A DNA stretch of 64,000 nucleotides, taken from positions 74,294,224 through 74,358,223 of the forward strand of contig CM059971.1 in the NCBI GenBank assembly GCA_030490835.1, given 5' to 3'. Positions 47,395 through 59,021 of the stretch are shown piece by piece (position 1 is the stretch's first letter; each line of letters opens with the position of its first letter). Both the position numbers and the translations under genes were made by a program. The DNA is from Annona cherimola. Lineage: Eukaryota; Streptophyta; Magnoliopsida; Magnoliales; Annonaceae. The notes beneath the pieces were generated by a model, which was not told the origin of the DNA, searched no databases, and was given only the letters and a program-made list of their open reading frames with translations.

Positions 47395-47780
47395 GGTCAA
47401 ACGCCAAGGATGTTTTATCACTATCCATAGTTCCTGTGCTGGCCCTTGAAAATGTTTTATCTCTAACCCACCATCCGATGTTTTTTAAATTAAAAAAGCT
47501 AGATTTTTTGGGATTTAAAGTGCGTCCTAGTCAAAACGTGAGCACCATCCCTCCCGGTACATTCCCATTTTCCACGGTCTCACCGCACCCGAGCGGCCGA
47601 GCCTTGGAAAGTGACGCAGCGGGTCAAAATCCGTCGGGGATTTCCGGGTCAAACCGAGGTGGGAGGGATGACAAATCCAACTTGGAAAGCTCGTCCTCAG
47701 CTGCTGAGTCGGAGGCGTGCCAGTCAAAGGCGTCAGACAAAGGCCCCGCCCCCAGCCCCCCACCTTCCTATATCTAGCCT
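47395..47780. promoter_or_regulatory. GC-rich island with five W-box cores
   Basis: (A/G)GTCAA, the inverse of TTGAC(C/T), occurs at 47395, 47529, 47622, 47647 and 47722, five W-box cores within 333 bp. A TATA-like CTATATC lies at 47768. W boxes bind WRKY transcription factors. A 131-codon plus-strand frame covers it but its C-terminal half is low-complexity (Ser, Gly, Pro) and unrecognised. I see no downstream gene. Confidence 0.4.
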
Positions 47781-47883
47781 TCTTGCGAAATACACTCTAC
47801 GACTACAAGGCTAAAACTTATCCTTTTTTCTCTCTAACTTATTATTATAAAGGTGAATTACAATAAAAAAAAAAAAAAAAAAG

Positions 47884-48387
47884 TGAATGATCATATGCGG
47901 GCTGGCCACATAACGCTTTTTTATTTATTTTTTGTTTTTCATAAGCTTATTAATCTATGTATATTTAATATGTTTGAGAAACACAAAAAATATTTTTTCT
48001 CTAAATTTCTTCCCTTCATAACTTTCTTATATTTAATTATTTTCTTATAATTTTATATATAACTATAGTATTTTTCAATTATTTTTCATAACTTTCATGC
48101 AACTGCTCTGTCTGTTTTAACTTTACTTATTTTAATCATCATCATTATCTCTATTATATCATATTATTTTCTCCCATTAAAAAATATTCCACTAAAAATT
48201 ATTTTCAAAGACTTTATCAAATATAAAAAAAATACATGTATATTTTTTGGATTTTGCAACACAGATTATTTTTAACCTTTCAAAATAACTAAACTAACCT
48301 TATATTAAAAATCCAAAAATAATAAAATTTAGTTTATAAATTAAATATATCTGATTAACAAGTTTGCTAACCGCATGGAATAGGTCC
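47884..48387. mobile_element. hAT-type MITE interrupted by a GTTTGG MITE
   Basis: The outer arms (47884-47995 and 48232-48387) are an inverted pair: ATATGCGGGCTGGCCA on the left and, inverted, CCATGCGGTTAGCAA on the right. The right arm keeps AATAATAAAATTTAGTTTAT. The centre (about 48000-48230) carries the family text CTTTCATGCAACTGCTCTG and CTATTATATCATATTATTT of the GTTTGG MITEs, so one MITE has entered the other. Confidence 0.65.
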
Positions 48388-49080
48388 CCACTATAAATTA
48401 CAACTGATTATAATTTCGAAACTTTGAAATAAAAAATAATAATTTTGAAACTTAACTGGCCTGTTTTATAAGAAACGCTTAACCTACAGTCTACACTCTA
48501 CAATGATGCATGCATGAGAATTACGGCTGACGCCAATCAATCTACACGCGCCTATGGCTGGCAGGCAGGATGGGGATGGACGGCCAGGAAGAGGAGTACA
48601 TGTCGGTGACGTGGCTGCAAGGGGTTCGTTCGCTCCGCATCGGCATCTTGGGTGCGTGCGTGGCGGAGATAGTGGTGGCCAGGTTGGCAAGGAAAGGGAA
48701 AGGCGGAGGGTTGCTGCTGAGCAGGCGTGCTGACTATGGGACCAGGCTAGCTAAGCTAAAGAGCCTAAAGATGGCCCGAAAATTGAGTCTGCCTTCAGCT
48801 AATAGCCGTAGCATATTAGCATGCCTATCCGTGCACGGTAGCCGACTAGCTGTGCATTTCTGACTGGCTATGACACATGCTGCTACGTTAATTGAACGCA
48901 ACATCATTGGTTGGCCACAGACAATTAACTGACTTTAGCCCCCCTAAGGCACCTATAAAAATCTCTCTTCTTTAGCATTTGGTTAACAATAACAAGCATG
49001 TAGTTTGTTTTGCAAAGATATGTACTTTAAGAACACTAGGAACTATTATTATGAAAGAAAATAGCATTTCTAAAGCCATT
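48388..49080. promoter_or_regulatory. GC-rich promoter-like segment without a gene
   Basis: 48480-48870 is clearly GC-richer than its surroundings. It has a TGACGTGGC (G-box/ABRE-like) at 48607-48615 and a TATAAAAA at 48954-48961. Frames of 97 (plus) and 68 (minus) codons have no recognisable domain. It may be an orphaned promoter or unique DNA. Confidence 0.3.
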
Positions 49081-50086
49081 TGTCATGAACCATAAGATTT
49101 TGTTTTTTTTTTTTTTGCAAGGATTGAAACATATATTGTTTATTTTGCAAAATGCCAAAACGCACACACTTCAAAATACAATTACGCATACTTACATGAT
49201 CTATTTTGCAAAATCCCCTTCGCACGGCATTGCTTATGTTTATGCAATGGATTATTATGGATGTTTGTATTATTCCGTTATGGTTGATTTTTGTGCAAAA
49301 TGGATAGTTGAGAAGTTACGATAATCTTTTAAAGATGGTGAGGTACTACAAATATACGAATAACTTTAGTGCTTTTAGGAATTTAATGCTATAACGGAAG
49401 GGTGACGGTAGGTAATTAGCCACATTTCATTAATTTTATATTTGATTTTGAGGAATCCAAAGAAACAAGCATGGATGCTTGGTCTGCCAATTGGAGGGGC
49501 TTTTGATGGGATCTTTCATTAGCAAGTTGAGAAAGTAATCCTCTTTCAAATCACAAGCGATAAGGTTGTTTACAGTTAAGCCTTGATGTGGTCCTTTTAA
49601 CTTCCCAAAACCTTTAATCACTATGCCTTTATTTTATTTTATTTTTATTGGAGGTAATTAGGTCAGATAAACATTACGGTGTCCAAGAAAACTTTTGCTG
49701 GTGGAATTTACTACCTTGGACATTTGCACTTTTCATTTTTAATTAGATTAGTTCCTTTAAAAATGCAAAATTCATATAAAGTTTTGCTTTTTCATCTTCT
49801 TGCCATTTGACGTGACGTTGGAGAGCTCATCCATGGATTGGATTCGATTAGTGTACTTGAATGAAAGAAGATAATGTGCCCAATATAAGAATGATGTTGA
49901 CTATAGAATTGAGGAGGTTAAAGTAAATAGAATATAATGTGACAAAAAAAAATTATATGAAAACATATGTTAAATTAATATTGAAGAATAGGATTACTTC
50001 CAAATATAACTGTAAGTGTTATCTCTATTTTCACGTATAATCATATATTCATTAAAATAGCAAATACATTTGTCCATTTTACTATA
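49081..50086. other. Intergenic, no gene seen
   Basis: AT-rich; a 79-codon frame (49085-49324) is likely chance. Confidence 0.5.
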
Positions 50087-50096
50087 TTTTCAAATA

Positions 50097-50481
50097 GATC
50101 CTAATACTATGCACCCGGATGCACTTCGTTGGTGCAAAAATCTATTTTTTATTTTTTGAAATTTTTATACAATTATTAATCTAAGTATATTTAACATATT
50201 TATATATATATATATATTAAATTTTACCATTTTTAGAAATTTGTAGATTTTTTAATTTGTTAAAATAGGGGCATTTTAGTCATTTTTAAGTGATTAAAAT
50301 GCCCTCGTTTTTTAAATTTTTAAAAATATCCACAAATCTCTAAAAATAGTAAAATTTGATACATATGTTAAATATACTTAGGTTAGTAATTTTATAAAAA
50401 AATTTGAAAAAAATTAAAAATAAAATTTTGCACTTGGGTGCACCGAAGTTATGTGCACTCGAGTGCTTTTAATCATTCACC
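50097..50481. mobile_element. Long-inverted-repeat hAT-type MITE
   Basis: Subterminal GGATGCACTTCGTTGGTGCA pairs with TGCACCGAAG further right. The arms share TAAATTTTACCATTTTTAG and AAAATAGTAAAATTTGA around a GGGGCATTTTAGTC centre. TTTTCAAATA flanks both sides (50087-50096 and 50482-50491), a plausible TSD that includes an 8-mer. Confidence 0.8.
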
Positions 50482-50491
50482 TTTTCAAATA

Positions 50492-51639
50492 CGATATGTT
50501 GTTAATTTTGTTAATGTGTTGTTACTAAAATATGTTTGACTAAAACCTAAACTAGACGCCATGACAAGCATAGCATGCATGGTCGTGGACAGTGGCTAGT
50601 TTCCAACTTGTCCATATTTCGAATCATGTTGGGGCACTTGTCCCTTATCGATCATTAGCAGGGCTTTGTCTCCATATTTATAAATAAGAGTTTGTTGTCT
50701 TCCTTGAGATAGGTAGAACATGTTATCTCCATAACGAATGCGTTTGATATGTAAAATAAAGATGTCACAATGTACTATGTACAATACAAATAAAAAAAAC
50801 CTACACTTGACAATAAAATAAGTTATTGGTGTATATAGTTATTAAAATATAAAGTTATAATTATATACAATAAAAATAAGTTTATATAAGAAAAAGAGAG
50901 ATCAATTTAGAATTTCAGCCAAAGGTGTTTTGATGAAGATATATTGAAAAAACTAGTTATGATATCATATTAGAGAAAATAGTGAAAATATGTAGTCATA
51001 TTTGCTGTTTTTACATATAAAACTTATGGTGTGTTCGCAATTAAACCTTGAAAAATAGATTTTCCGTAGAATTGGAATTGACTTTATTATGGAGGAGACT
51101 TGATTATTCATAAAAATCATTTTACTATATACTATTTCTTATTTTACAATTTCAGTTTTTCCATTCTCCCATCTCATCATTTGGCCAAATAATCAAGGAC
51201 AATAATTTAGAACAATCGGTTGCTTTTTTATTTTGGTGTTATTTTTAATCTAAACCATTGGTAATATTCATCCTCATGTATTTAATTATGAGATTCATAA
51301 AAAATCATATAGTTTGAAAACTTCGTATACTGAATATTTATTTAAAAAATTTACTACTCTCAAACGATGTTAGATATTGATAACTTATAACTTTCTAATC
51401 AAATTGATTGTTTGTATGATGAACATGTACCTGTTACTTTGTAGTTTGTACTACCAATAGTTTGATGTTAAAAAAATAATAACAAAATATAAAAAGCAAA
51501 CGGTTGTTTTGATCGATAATTCAGAACAGTCAGTTATGTTTTAAATCGTCATCTAATAATTAAATAGTATGCAGTAATTTGTAGAGGAATCTTGGTTTCC
51601 TAAAATAAATGGAGTTTTGGAAAAACATAAAGGGTCTTT
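50492..51639. other. Intergenic, no gene seen
   Basis: AT-rich, no supported coding frame. Confidence 0.5.
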
Positions 51640-51890
51640 TCTATGTATGTTTGGGAAGCAATAAAATTTTTTGAATGAAAAATTTTTGCTGTAAAAAAAT
51701 TTTTGAAATGAGAGAAACTGATATAATATGGTTGAGGTAATTATGAGAAATAAAAAGAATAAAGTTAAAATGGATATGTTAGTCGTACGGATAATTATAT
51801 AAGAATGATTGAAAAGTAGAGTAGTTATATAAGAATATATGAAAAATAATTAAAAATAGAATAGTTGTAAAAAATGAAAAGTTTTAGAGT
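51640..51890. mobile_element. GTTTGG-family MITE
   Basis: Starts GTATGTTTGGGAAGCAATAA. Contains AATAAAGTTAAAATGGATAT, TTAGTCGTACGGATAATTAT and GATTGAAAAGTAGAGTAGTT. Directly followed by a second copy. Confidence 0.72.
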
Positions 51891-52655
51891 GTGTATAGGA
51901 AGTGATAAAACTTTTGAATAAAAAGTTTTTTATGTAAAAGTTTTTTAAATGAGAAAAAAACGATGCGATAAGATAGACATATTGGTGAAAATAAAAAGAA
52001 TAAAGTTATATAGGGCTCACTTTTATGTAACCAGATTACATTAAAATGGTTTCATGTAACTCCTTTTATTTTTGAAATTTTGATGTTTGATGAAAAATCT
52101 AATCTATTTATTGTATTTAACATCATTTGCTTAGTGAGGAGACCAAATTTCATCCAAATTCAATATCTGCAAAAGCCACATTTGCTTAAAAAAGAGTATA
52201 TTCATGTGTAAATTAGAAAAGTTGTTTAGGTTCATTCTCATATGTATTAGAATGTTTCAACACTTTTATAGAATCATTTTTCCATATATTTATGATGGTT
52301 TAAATAGTTTAGATATTGGAAATACTACTTAAAATTTAATATTTAATATTTAATTATTTTATTATATTAATTTTACGCGTTTGTAGATGGGGCCCATATA
52401 CATTGATATTAGACAAATGGAAAGGTTTTTATGATAATATAAATGATACTAAATATAATTGATGGAATAAATTTTTCATTAACCGTCTAGACATTGAAAA
52501 TAGAGGGGTTACATAGAAAAGGTTTCACAAAAGCGCTTATGTTAGTCATATAGATAATTATGTAGAAATTATTTAAAAATAAGATAAATTTATAGGAAGA
52601 TATGAATAAATAATTAAAAAATAAAATAACTATGAAAAGTAATAATGGAAACTCA
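51891..52655. mobile_element. GTTTGG-family MITE split by a MULE-like element
   Basis: The left half (51891-52011: GTGTGTATAGGAAGTGATAA through AATAAAGTTATA) and the right half (52538-52655: TATGTTAGTCATATAGATAATT through AATAACTATGAAAAGT) join into one standard copy. The gap is filled by the MULE-like element. Confidence 0.72.
52012..52537. mobile_element. MULE-like non-autonomous element, copy 3
   Basis: It aligns along its whole length with 19075-19598: ATGTAAC near the left end, a GTATTTAACATCATTT segment, ATGGGGCCCATATACATTGA and GGGGTTACATAGAAAAGGTT at the right. No clear 9-bp TSD is visible here. Confidence 0.72.
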
Positions 52656-54468
52656 TAAGGTTTATTTTGCAAATGTGCGAATTATACATATTTACAAGGT
52701 CTATGTTTAAAAGGAGTATGATTATATACACCATAATGTATTTTATGCTAAAATACAACATTTATTTATTTTATTTTATTTTTAGTTTTATCTGATTTTT
52801 TTCTTCATAAATATGTTTACTTAATTTTTTTTGATCCATATATCATGTTTTTCTATTTTATAATACTTTTACGTATTTATTTTTGAATTTTTAAAAATTA
52901 AGTTTTTAAGGGATGAAAAATGTCTTAAATGCTTCTTAAATTGATGATTTTTTAAAAATAAAAAATAAATATGTAAAAATATTGTAAAATAGCAAAACTT
53001 GATATATAGATTATACCATTAGAAAAACATATTTATGAAGAAAACTCAGATAAAAGTAAGAAGAACAAAATAAAATAAATAAATATTGTATTTTAGTCTA
53101 AAATACAACATAATGTAGATAATCGTGCTCCTGTTTAAAAAACCCAAAGAAATCCACAGCTCTTAGAAAAAGAATACAGCCGTCCAAAACTGAATTTATG
53201 GCATATTTAATCATTGAAAGGCATAAAAATTCAACACTTTTCAACATAAAAAAGGATATGGGCTGATGGGCCAACCCCAATATCTACAGAGTAAACATGC
53301 CTACAATTCCAAGTTCCAACACGTGGGCAATTGCCCTCATCTTGACCGAGAATCGTTAAGAGAAGGATAGGCATGCACATGCATTATCTGCGGCCTGACA
53401 AGACATGAACAGCAGTCAGCAGATGAGAAGGACAGACGGACGGATTGAGATGAATCGCATGCAGGGCCCTAGAGACACGGATAATACCCAAGATTCGTCC
53501 TTGCAACTTGGCCGATCATGTCGGCAGGAGGGCCCACCAAGAGCCATGATCGACAGCCCACCTGAAAGAATCTTCAAGGGCACCTTTGGTAATCACGTTT
53601 CATGGTTTTTCATGAGTTTCTTTTCTCATAGACTTTCTTCTATAATTAATTTAAATATTTAACAATTCTAATTTTTCAACTTTATTTTTATATTTCAATC
53701 ATTTATTACAATCATTTTATTTATTCTTTATTATTTTGTGTCATTCATATAATATACAAAATATTACTTTTTTTTACTTCCAACACTATCTCAAAATTCC
53801 ACCCAAATACAAAAAAAACTAGGGATGTTCGCCTCGGAAATTTCAGCTACCGGGTTCTATGTTTGAATAATCAGGGACGATTTTTATAGTGGAAAATTGC
53901 AAAAAAAAAAACAAAAAACAAAAATGCTGTTCTTGTTCGCACATTACCCATTTTTTCGCGTTCAAAAATTTTAGGCATTTTGGTAGAATTCCTCCCATTT
54001 TTACTATCCATACATATCAACGGTCCGATTTGATTATTTAAGGGTTCGGATGTTAAAATGGAAATGAGAGAGCACGGGATGAAAGGTGAGGATCAGGTGC
54101 TTGATTTTGTGATGATCCGAAATGACGATTTTGGCCTTTCAAAGGTTTGTATTATTGCCTACGTGGACGCGTGAAGGTTGAAAAGTCCTCAAGTGCAACT
54201 CAGGTGGGATTTTTGCATAGTTTGCAAAATAGCTCTTTAAATCTTGAAGTTAAAACTTTAACAAATTTAACCCTCCAATTTCAGCAGGTTTACAAATCTA
54301 ATCCTATGTCAATCCAGCTCTTGCTTCCTAGTGTTTGACTTAACTTTAATTTTTAAGACTAACCCTACTTATATACATCACATTCGAATTGAAAATTTTT
54401 GTTCAAATTAAGTATCAAAATTTTAAAATTTCGTGGAAATAATAAATTAATAAGCCGTGTAAACAAAA
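52656..54468. other. Intergenic, no gene seen
   Basis: 53280-53600 is GC-richer with an 85-codon frame (53405-53662) of no recognisable domain. 53590-53820 resembles another MITE (ACCTTTGGTAATCACG to CCACCCAAATAC). An inverted pair TATTTTAGTCTAAAATACAACAT near 53090-53112 matches ATGTATTTTATGCTAAAATACAACAT near 52736, suggesting an AT-rich foldback of about 370 bp. Confidence 0.45.
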
Positions 54469-54488
54469 ATAATAACACAAACCTAAGT

Positions 54489-55195
54489 AATTTTTTTTTT
54501 TTGAAACAAACTAATAGACCATAACCTTTCCAAACCCACTAGTCTAGGAAGGAAAAGGGAGAAGGGCCCCCGGATTCATTGAAATAGATGAAACATGAGA
54601 GCTTTTATATAACGATTCACTGATATATTGAGGGGGAGAGCCCCTTCATACATGCTGCTCATTGATACCTAACAGTGCAAACTTAGTTAATTAGTGAGCA
54701 ACCTAATTCTCACTCCTAAGAATATGCTTACATGACACCTCACTCAGTTGGTCTTCAACAACTTTGATATCATCCAGAATACACCTAAGGTTTGATGAGG
54801 TACCGTCGAAATTCTTCAGCTAGTAAATGGAGAAAGGAGAATCACTCTCTACATCAAGGTTACACACACTCATTTGCATAGCCCATTGCATGCCTTTGAC
54901 AATAGCAATCAGTTCCGTCCACAATGGTTGGCAATACCACTGACCTTGCTACACACTGCTATCATGAAATAGCCTTCATGGCTTCTCAAAATGGCTCTAA
55001 ACGTCATCGCATTCCCTTCATCATTGCATCCAGCATCTACATTCAACTTGCATCTTCCATTTTCTGGTGGAAATCAGCCACTCGGGTTGCTGATATGATT
55101 TACATTCCATTTCAAGAATAAGTTTACTGAATTATACGGGTGAAGATAGTTAGCATATTTTACATGTACCTTAGACAAGCATGGTGTAACACCAT
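54489..55195 (-). pseudogene. Decayed L1 LINE 3' end (RNase H domain)
   Basis: Minus-strand translation reads PPENGRCKLNVDAG, FRAILRSHEGYF, then after a frameshift VKGMQWAMQMSVCNLDVESD, followed by LRCILDDIKVV and CKHILRSEN, VAH and LTKFA separated by stops. This is the RNase H-like C-terminus of an L1 ORF2, with the catalytic Asp motif (NVDAG) still visible. The poly-A tail is the T run at 54489-54502. A possible TSD is CACAAACCTAAGTAA (54475-54489) versus CACAAAACAAGTAAA (near 55197). Stops and frameshifts show long inactivity. An apparent 65-codon plus-strand frame inside it is spurious. Confidence 0.85.
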
Positions 55196-55243
55196 CCACA
55201 AAACAAGTAAATTTTAAAAATTGTAATAATATAATGTGTTTTT

Positions 55244-55525
55244 AAATCTAAAAGTGAGACTAATTTGTGATAAAATGAGATAAAATAGTTAAGATAGTTT
55301 GGTCATATTAAAACGATGCTTGAAATGGTACTGGTTAAGAGGACAAAGTCTATCCAAGTAGAAGGTGGTAGGAGAATGAGAGTAATACCCAATAAAACAT
55401 GGATGGAGGTAATTAAATAATATTTTAAAATATTACAAATTACTGAAAATTTAGTCTTGAATCGTCAAAAACGTAGCAATAGAACACCTAGGTGGGAAAA
55501 GACTTATGATGATGATGATGATGAG
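55244..55525 (+). pseudogene. RTE-clade LINE 3' tail with perfect TSD
   Basis: Plus-strand translation from about 55290 gives FGHIKTMLEMVLVKRTKSIQ, VEGGRRMRV, NKTWMEVIK, and then ILQITENLVLNRQ, the C-terminal signature of plant RTE-type LINE polyproteins (the consensus has FGH, GRGRPKKTW and a short helix). It ends in an ATG/GAT trinucleotide run (55506-55525), as RTE elements end in short repeats, not poly-A. The perfect 17-bp TSD TAATATAATGTGTTTTT is at 55227-55243 and 55526-55542. The copy is severely 5'-truncated. Confidence 0.87.
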
Positions 55526-55542
55526 TAATATAATGTGTTTTT

Positions 55543-56165
55543 TAAAAAAATTTATCTTTTCCAAAAAAGATCAAGACAGAAAATTAAAATAACACAACCT
55601 AAGTAAAATTTAAAAACTGTTGTACTATAATATATTTTTAAAGTAAAAGTTATCTTTTCCAAAAGACGGAGACAGAAAATTCACAATGTAAAATTAGATA
55701 ATATAAACATAAGTATAAATATAAATGAAAATAATATAATTTATCTATAATATATTTTTGCATAAATATAGATATACATGAAATTAATACATTTTACTTA
55801 TAAAGTAATTTCTGCATGACAAATATCTACACGAACATAAACACGAATAATGTGATATACATGAATATAAAGAAATATTATTTAGATTTTATACATATAA
55901 TATATTTTATAGTACATATATTTGTTTAATTTTAAAAACAACTCTATTTACAGATGAGGTTCCTTGAGGTCGTATTTTGCACGAATAAATTCAAACACAA
56001 ATTTTTTAAGGTTTGCTGGGCTAAGTTCAAACTCAAAGAGGCTTAACTTGCATTTGGAGCCATTAAAGTCTTAAAGAAAAGTGAGTAAGTACTAAAATAT
56101 CATAAGCTAGTTATGGAATTTGTAAAAGATATATGCTAGTGTGCACAACGACATGGTAATCAAGG
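55543..56165. other. Intergenic with a ~95-bp tandem duplication
   Basis: TTATCTTTTCCAAAAAAGAT with GACAGAAAATT at 55552-55586 recurs as TTATCTTTTCCAAAAGACGG with GACAGAAAATT at about 55649-55682. Together with preceding AAGTAAA(A)TTTTAAAAA text it indicates an old tandem duplication, later interrupted by the two LINE fragments. No gene. Confidence 0.5.
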
Positions 56166-56384
56166 TGTGGCAGGCTATAAATGGCCCCCATATTGATTAT
56201 AAAATCAAAATATAACTCATAAAATATATTTGAAATCATTTATTTTAATAGCGTACCAAACTCCATCTAAATCAGATGCGTAAGAGTCTATCTAAAAATA
56301 ATATAAAATCAAGATAATAAAATTATTTAGTTTATATATCAACTTTAAGTTGTTGTTCAACATTTAAATAAAATAGTAAACCTG
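56166..56384. mobile_element. Diverged relative of the TAM MITE arms
   Basis: Matches the order of TAM arm motifs: GGCCCCCATATTGATTATAA, ATCTAAATCAGATGCGTA, AAAATCAAGATAATAAAATT and ATCAACTTTAAGTTG. The GC-rich terminal hairpins are missing. Confidence 0.45.
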
Positions 56385-56490
56385 GCCTTGCACCAGTGGT
56401 TTCACATAAGAGCTTGCATGCACAATAATTGGGGTTCGAATCCCACTGCCGACCATAGAGCATTGACTCCATGAGATAAAAAAATTCAAA
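56385..56490 (+). mobile_element. tRNA-derived SINE
   Basis: A-box region GCACCAGTGGTTTCACATAA and the perfect B box GGGGTTCGAATCCC (56431-56444), then a short body with GAGCATTGACTCCATGAG and a small A run. The TSD is unclear. Confidence 0.6.
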
Positions 56491-56506
56491 TAATATAAGA
56501 ATTCAA

Positions 56507-56915
56507 TCCTAATTCCTATATAAATAAGCAATTTTATGAAGTATCATAATATTCTAATATATATTTTTATAATTTATACATAAAAATTTATATTTTTAAG
56601 CAAGCAGAGGATACCTAATGCTTGAATTAAAATGATGTTTGATATTGTGATAAAACAAATTATTTTAAATTATATGAAGAATGAAATTTTATTTTCATGA
56701 AGAATATATTTTAAACTATAAGACATCAGTCCTAACTCCTATACGAATAAGTAAATCTACGAAGCATTATAATATTTCCAATACGTATATGTGTTTATAA
56801 TTTATATACAAAATTATATATTTAAGCAAGTATAGGACCTAATACTAGAATTAAAATGATTTTTGATACTATAACAAAATAAATTATTATTAAGTTATAT
56901 GACCAATGAAAATTT
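56507..56915. repeat. Imperfect tandem duplication, period about 226 bp
   Basis: CCTAATTCCTATATAAATAAG (near 56507) recurs as CCTAACTCCTATACGAATAAG (near 56733). Further shared text is TATATTTTTAAGCAAG versus TATATATTTAAGCAAG, then GAATTAAAATGAT(G/T)TTTGATA. Diverged, AT-rich, non-coding. Confidence 0.7.
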
Positions 56916-56944
56916 AATTTGACAATGAAGATGTTGTTTTCAAT

Positions 56945-57265
56945 GCATCAGGGTACGAAAACACCAAAACCCTATTTTTTAAAAATATTTTTATAAAACT
57001 ATTATTATATGTGTATTTAATATATAACTAAATTTTACCATTTTCGGAAATGTGTATATTTTTATTTTTTTAAATAGGTGAGGTTTTAGTAATTTTTAAA
57101 TGACTAAAATACCCCTTTTTTTCAAAAATAAAAAAATATTTATATATTTCTAAAAATGGTAAAACTTAATACATTAGTTAAATACATCTAGATTAGCAAT
57201 TTTACAAAAAATTTCAAAAAAAAAATTTAAAAATTAAGGTTTTTGTAACTGATGCATTGAAACAT
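56945..57265. mobile_element. Long-inverted-repeat hAT-type MITE
   Basis: CAATGCATCAGGGTACG on the left pairs with GTAACTGATGCATTGAAA on the right. The arms share AACTAAATTTTACCATTTT and ATGGTAAAACTTAATACATT around a GGTTTTAGTAATTTTT centre. Confidence 0.75.
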
Positions 57266-57734
57266 CGCTAGATGAGTGCAGAGTCATTTGCGGCCAACTT
57301 CACATATGCCCCAAATAAAAAAATACCTTCAATCAATGGCCGACCTCCAGGTGATAAGGAGAAGTTCGAATTGGATATGATCATGCGCCGAAAATCTTAG
57401 TCAAAGAAGTTTATCCCTCAAGTCCAATGTACTTGATTTTATTTATTTATTTATTTTTATACTAATAGGCCACCTCAAGGGCAAAATAATTACATGTGCA
57501 CGAAAGATTGTGGTCATAGATTTTGTATTTAATAATAGGCTAGGACTAGACCACCATAAGATGTGATGGGAAGTGACAAATTAATGTTGGATTTAAACGT
57601 TTGAGGCAGCTAAAATGCTTCCTTTGTTTTTTGGTAAACAGGTTTGATTCCTTTACATAAGGAAGGTTTTCATGAATTCACATGTACATGTATGAAAATG
57701 ATTAATTTGAGCAAATTAAATGAATCAAACCTGT
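57266..57734. other. Intergenic, no gene seen
   Basis: 57340-57470 has a weak B-box-like AGTTCGAATTGG and ends in (TTTA)n; too weak to call a SINE. Confidence 0.4.
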
Positions 57735-58010
57735 TGGAGGTAAAACTTTTGATATAATAGAAGTTGTCAAATCAATAGAAAATTATGTGATATAATAGGA
57801 GTAATGATGAGGAGTAAAGAGAATAAAGTTAAAATAGATAGGTTAGTTGTATGGGTAGATGTGTAGAAATGATTGAAAAGTAGGGTAGTTTATATAGAAA
57901 AATGTGAAAAAATAATTAAAAAATAGAATAGTTATGAAGAGTGAAAAGTTTTAGATGGAAAAGTTTTAGTTGACATTTTTTTGCCCTAAACAAACACACC
58001 CTAAATGCAT
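57735..58010. mobile_element. GTTTGG-family MITE
   Basis: Contains GTGATATAATAGGAGTAATG, AATAAAGTTAAAATAGATAG and TTAGTTGTATGGGTAGATG, and ends CTAAACAAACACACCC. Confidence 0.72.
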
Positions 58011-59021
58011 GCACTTGCAACCAAATCGCGCTTAAACCGATTATCCCATTGTTCAAAAACCATTTCAATACGAATACCGAAAGGAAGGGGGAATTATCTT
58101 TAGAAAAAAAAAGGGGAATATTGAAAATATAAATAATATAATAATAATTAAAATAGTTGTTTAACAGTTTAGGATTAAATGCTTCGGCAAGTTTAACCCA
58201 CTATTTTTTTTTTACGTAAACATGTGAACCCAAGCAAGAGCTTTTCATCATCAAAATTTTATACTTTATTTAATTTTTAATTTAAAAATAAAAGAAATCA
58301 AGCATTTTTCATATGTTGGAATATGAAATTTTTTTCATTTTTAGAAATTTAGAAAATTAATAAAAATGGGCACCAGAGAAATGGTATTGGTAAAATAGGA
58401 AAAGGCAGTTGTTAGAAGCAATTATGGAATCACATATGAGAAATGAAAAGACTACTAACATCTCTGTTATCAAATGCAGGCCATTTTATATTTTATCAAA
58501 CACACCTTCAAATTAATTTTTGGCTTAAGTTTTATCAATATCGAACGTAAAATGATATTGATTTGCTACTGAATCACTCTTTTTGCAATAGGGGAATTTT
58601 AACATGTAGCTTGGTACCAATAAAAAAAATTATGTAGCTTGGCTTAAAATTTTTTAAGGCGCATACATTTCAAGAGGTATTGTGCAGGCCTGGAGGAAAA
58701 AATATCAAGCCATCTGATCAAATGTGAGCCTCACTTAGTGGAACGCACAAGCATGGTATCAGCAAAAGGAATTCCTTGAATTGAGTCTCCCTGTAATATC
58801 ATTGTTTCCGCATTTGAGTTCCTAAAGCTTTTGAAAGTTTTGAGCATGTACTCAATTTCTTGGAATCACACTTTTCGCCAAACATTTTAGTGCTCCAAGA
58901 GAAAATATATATTTAATACTCTGGCAGACTTCATCCTACTATACAAATTTCGTATATTTAGCATAATTTACTTATTTAATACGAAATTCTAAAAAAAGAA
59001 TGAGATAGAAAACTACATAGT
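58011..59021. other. Intergenic, no gene seen
   Basis: AT-rich, no supported coding frame. Confidence 0.5.

Noticed and set aside
47382..47777. 131-codon plus-strand frame over the W-box island
   Set aside because: Its second half is low-complexity Ser/Gly/Pro produced by GC-rich DNA and it has no recognisable domain.
57340..57470. Possible SINE with (TTTA)n tail
   Set aside because: The B box is poor and no A box or TSD could be placed.
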